A stretch of 64,000 nt of DNA from Oikopleura dioica (Eukaryota; Chordata; Appendicularia; Copelata; Oikopleuridae): positions 4,404,501 to 4,468,500 of the forward strand of contig OU015566.1 of NCBI GenBank assembly GCA_907165135.1, given 5' to 3'. Below the pieces are notes generated by a model. That model did no database searches. It saw only the letters and a list, made by a program, of their open reading frames with translations, and had not been told where the DNA came from. Each line of letters begins with the position of its first letter. The first letter of the stretch is position 1. Below, piece after piece: positions 62,961 through 64,000 of the stretch. The position numbers were made by a program, and so were the translations under genes.

Positions 62961-64000
62961 TTCTAGAACATTTTTGTTTAGTATCGACCTGGAAGCCTCT
63001 GCTTTATCCGGGAATTGGCTCTGGCAATGGCTAGCAACGAGCTAATTAGCATTATGCTGGAAGTCCCGCAAGGCGCTTGCTGCGAACGATGGCGAGTCGA
63101 AGTCAGCTGGACCAGAAACTGCGTAGTACAGTCAGCTAGTCCCATCCGCATGTCCCTGACTTTCACTCACCGCGCCTTCCGAGACTGTAGCGAATTCATG
63201 GAAAAGCGCTACAAGAATTACTCTATCGAGGACATGGTCGAACATTTCAAAGGCGAAATCGAGACCGTTTTCAAAGAATTGGGTGGACGAGGCTTCAAAG
63301 TTCCCCAAATTGACGAAGACTTACTGCTTGATGCTCGAGTTGGCCCGCTTTTGCGAGAACTCGTGGCTCCGATAAGGTCAATCCGACAGCTAGTAAGTAA
63401 AACAAGGAGCTGTTAATCCGTCTAGATTAGTAAATTCTATAAGATGCCCGTTAAAGCCAACTTAATTCCCTAATCGAGTCCCATCAAAAATTCAAAATTA
63501 ATTAAATTTACCTGTGTTCGCCAGTCGTTGAAACAGAACTGACGTTTATTCGAAAACAAGGACGAAAACAGGTGACGTTCTAGAAATTCAGGAATTTAAT
63601 TTTCTCTTTTGCTTCTCTAGTCGAAAAATAAAATTTTGCACGAAGAGAGAAAGGAAATAGCGCTATTATAGATCGAGAGAAAGCTAGGATTTCGAGACAA
63701 GAAGCGCGTAATTAGAGCGCGGCCAATCACAGAGAGCCAATCAACGAGCGCATTTTGAGTCATCAACAAAGCCATCAGAATTTATTTAAACAAGAAAAAG
63801 AGATAAAAATAAAAGAAACTGTGAAACAAATTACGAAAGAAATGTAAGAAAGAACCATCTATGAAGTTAATTTAGACGCAAACTAAAATTTAAAACGACA
63901 AATTAAACTATAGCGAATTCTCAAAAATCTTAATTCCCGATTTTAGATCAAGGAGCAGAAGTCGAAGCTTGACAGGCTCAAGACTAAGTCTTTGGATGAT
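62270..64000 (+). CDS. Uncharacterised acidic coiled-coil protein, partial, interleaved with the 563-aa gene
   Basis: Exons 62270-62838, 62982-63394 and 63947 to the window end; both junctions are phase 0 with GT-AG borders. Exon 1 encodes an acidic, Asn/Gln-rich start (MDSDDEFLNNDSNQETNNN), an acidic cluster (LVSSDDEDEGPEPENSE) and a helical region (AVREREEQAEFQSEL; then FSQLDTIRTQMRRDVAAAKF in another frame). One -1 frame break lies between about 62656 and 62680. Exon 2 has IRELALAMASNELISIMLEV and FMEKRYKNYSIEDMVEHFKG; exon 3 begins IKEQKSKLDRLKTKSLDD. The 143-bp intron 1 contains the whole first coding exon of the opposite-strand gene. No family recognised. The 3' end is outside the window. 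Confidence 0.6.
63395..63946. other. Intron with a possible minus-strand exon and CCAAT boxes
   Basis: A minus-strand block at 63579-63512 has acceptor (TTCTAG) and donor (GTAAAT) and reads FSNKRQFCFNDWRTQ without stops. GGCCAATCACAGAGAGCCAA at 63721 gives two CCAAT boxes about 15 bp apart, matching a promoter for a gene whose direction is not clear. Confidence 0.35.

Overview
The window looks like the nuclear genome of a small, intron-rich animal, most likely a larvacean tunicate of the Oikopleura type. The evidence is many spliced genes with introns of only 39-60 bp, at least one probable GA-AG intron, animal families (polypeptide GalNAc-transferase with ricin lectin, GT31 glycosyltransferase, ZP protein, nectin-like Ig receptor, YIPF, scramblase, selenocysteine glutathione peroxidase, GMP reductase) and a Ty3/gypsy-like Gag-Pol element. 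Species assignment is inference.

Layout. 0.7-1.2 kb holds the tail of an FG-nucleoporin-like gene with a duplicated exon. 1.3-9.5 kb is mostly repeats (two copies of a diverged repeat, a fold-back element, a TA-flanked MITE inside a tandem array, a zinc-finger scrap). 9.5-13.6 kb carries a small gene and a GT31 glycosyltransferase (minus). 15.1-16.4 kb is a complete ZP-domain gene (plus). 16.6-19.2 kb is an SLC43-like transporter (minus) whose coding frame is split by a TTAA-flanked element containing a second, hAT-like element. 19.7-21.3 kb has an LRR membrane protein and a small downstream gene. 21.8-23.5 kb is GMP reductase with two equivalent first exons, 23.8-25.5 kb a YIPF-like gene, 25.8-26.9 kb a phospholipid scramblase with an in-frame stop. 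27.3-40.1 kb holds small secreted or membrane genes, the Ig receptor, glutathione peroxidase (coding exon split by a hAT-like MITE), a four-TM protein, a GALNT and a Lys-rich small gene. 40.1-50 kb is nearly all mobile-element debris, including a small intact-looking LTR element (202-bp LTRs, 4-bp target duplication) nested in a TA-flanked element.

50.0-56.3 kb is a single 1911-codon Gag-Pol ORF. 56.3-64 kb is a dense cluster of unrecognised genes. I could splice two of them completely (410 aa and 563 aa, minus strand, all phases consistent). The 563-aa gene is interdigitated with plus-strand genes: its first coding exon sits inside a 143-bp intron of a plus-strand gene, whose own first exon sits in intron 1 of the minus gene.

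Two themes deserve attention. First, short DNA elements recur in or at introns of host genes, some with ends that serve as plausible splice sites (SLC43-like, Ig receptor, LRR gene, GALNT), which would be introner-like behaviour. Second, the interleaved two-strand cluster next to the Gag-Pol gene may be an undescribed element cargo or an unusual host locus; the window ends before this can be decided.
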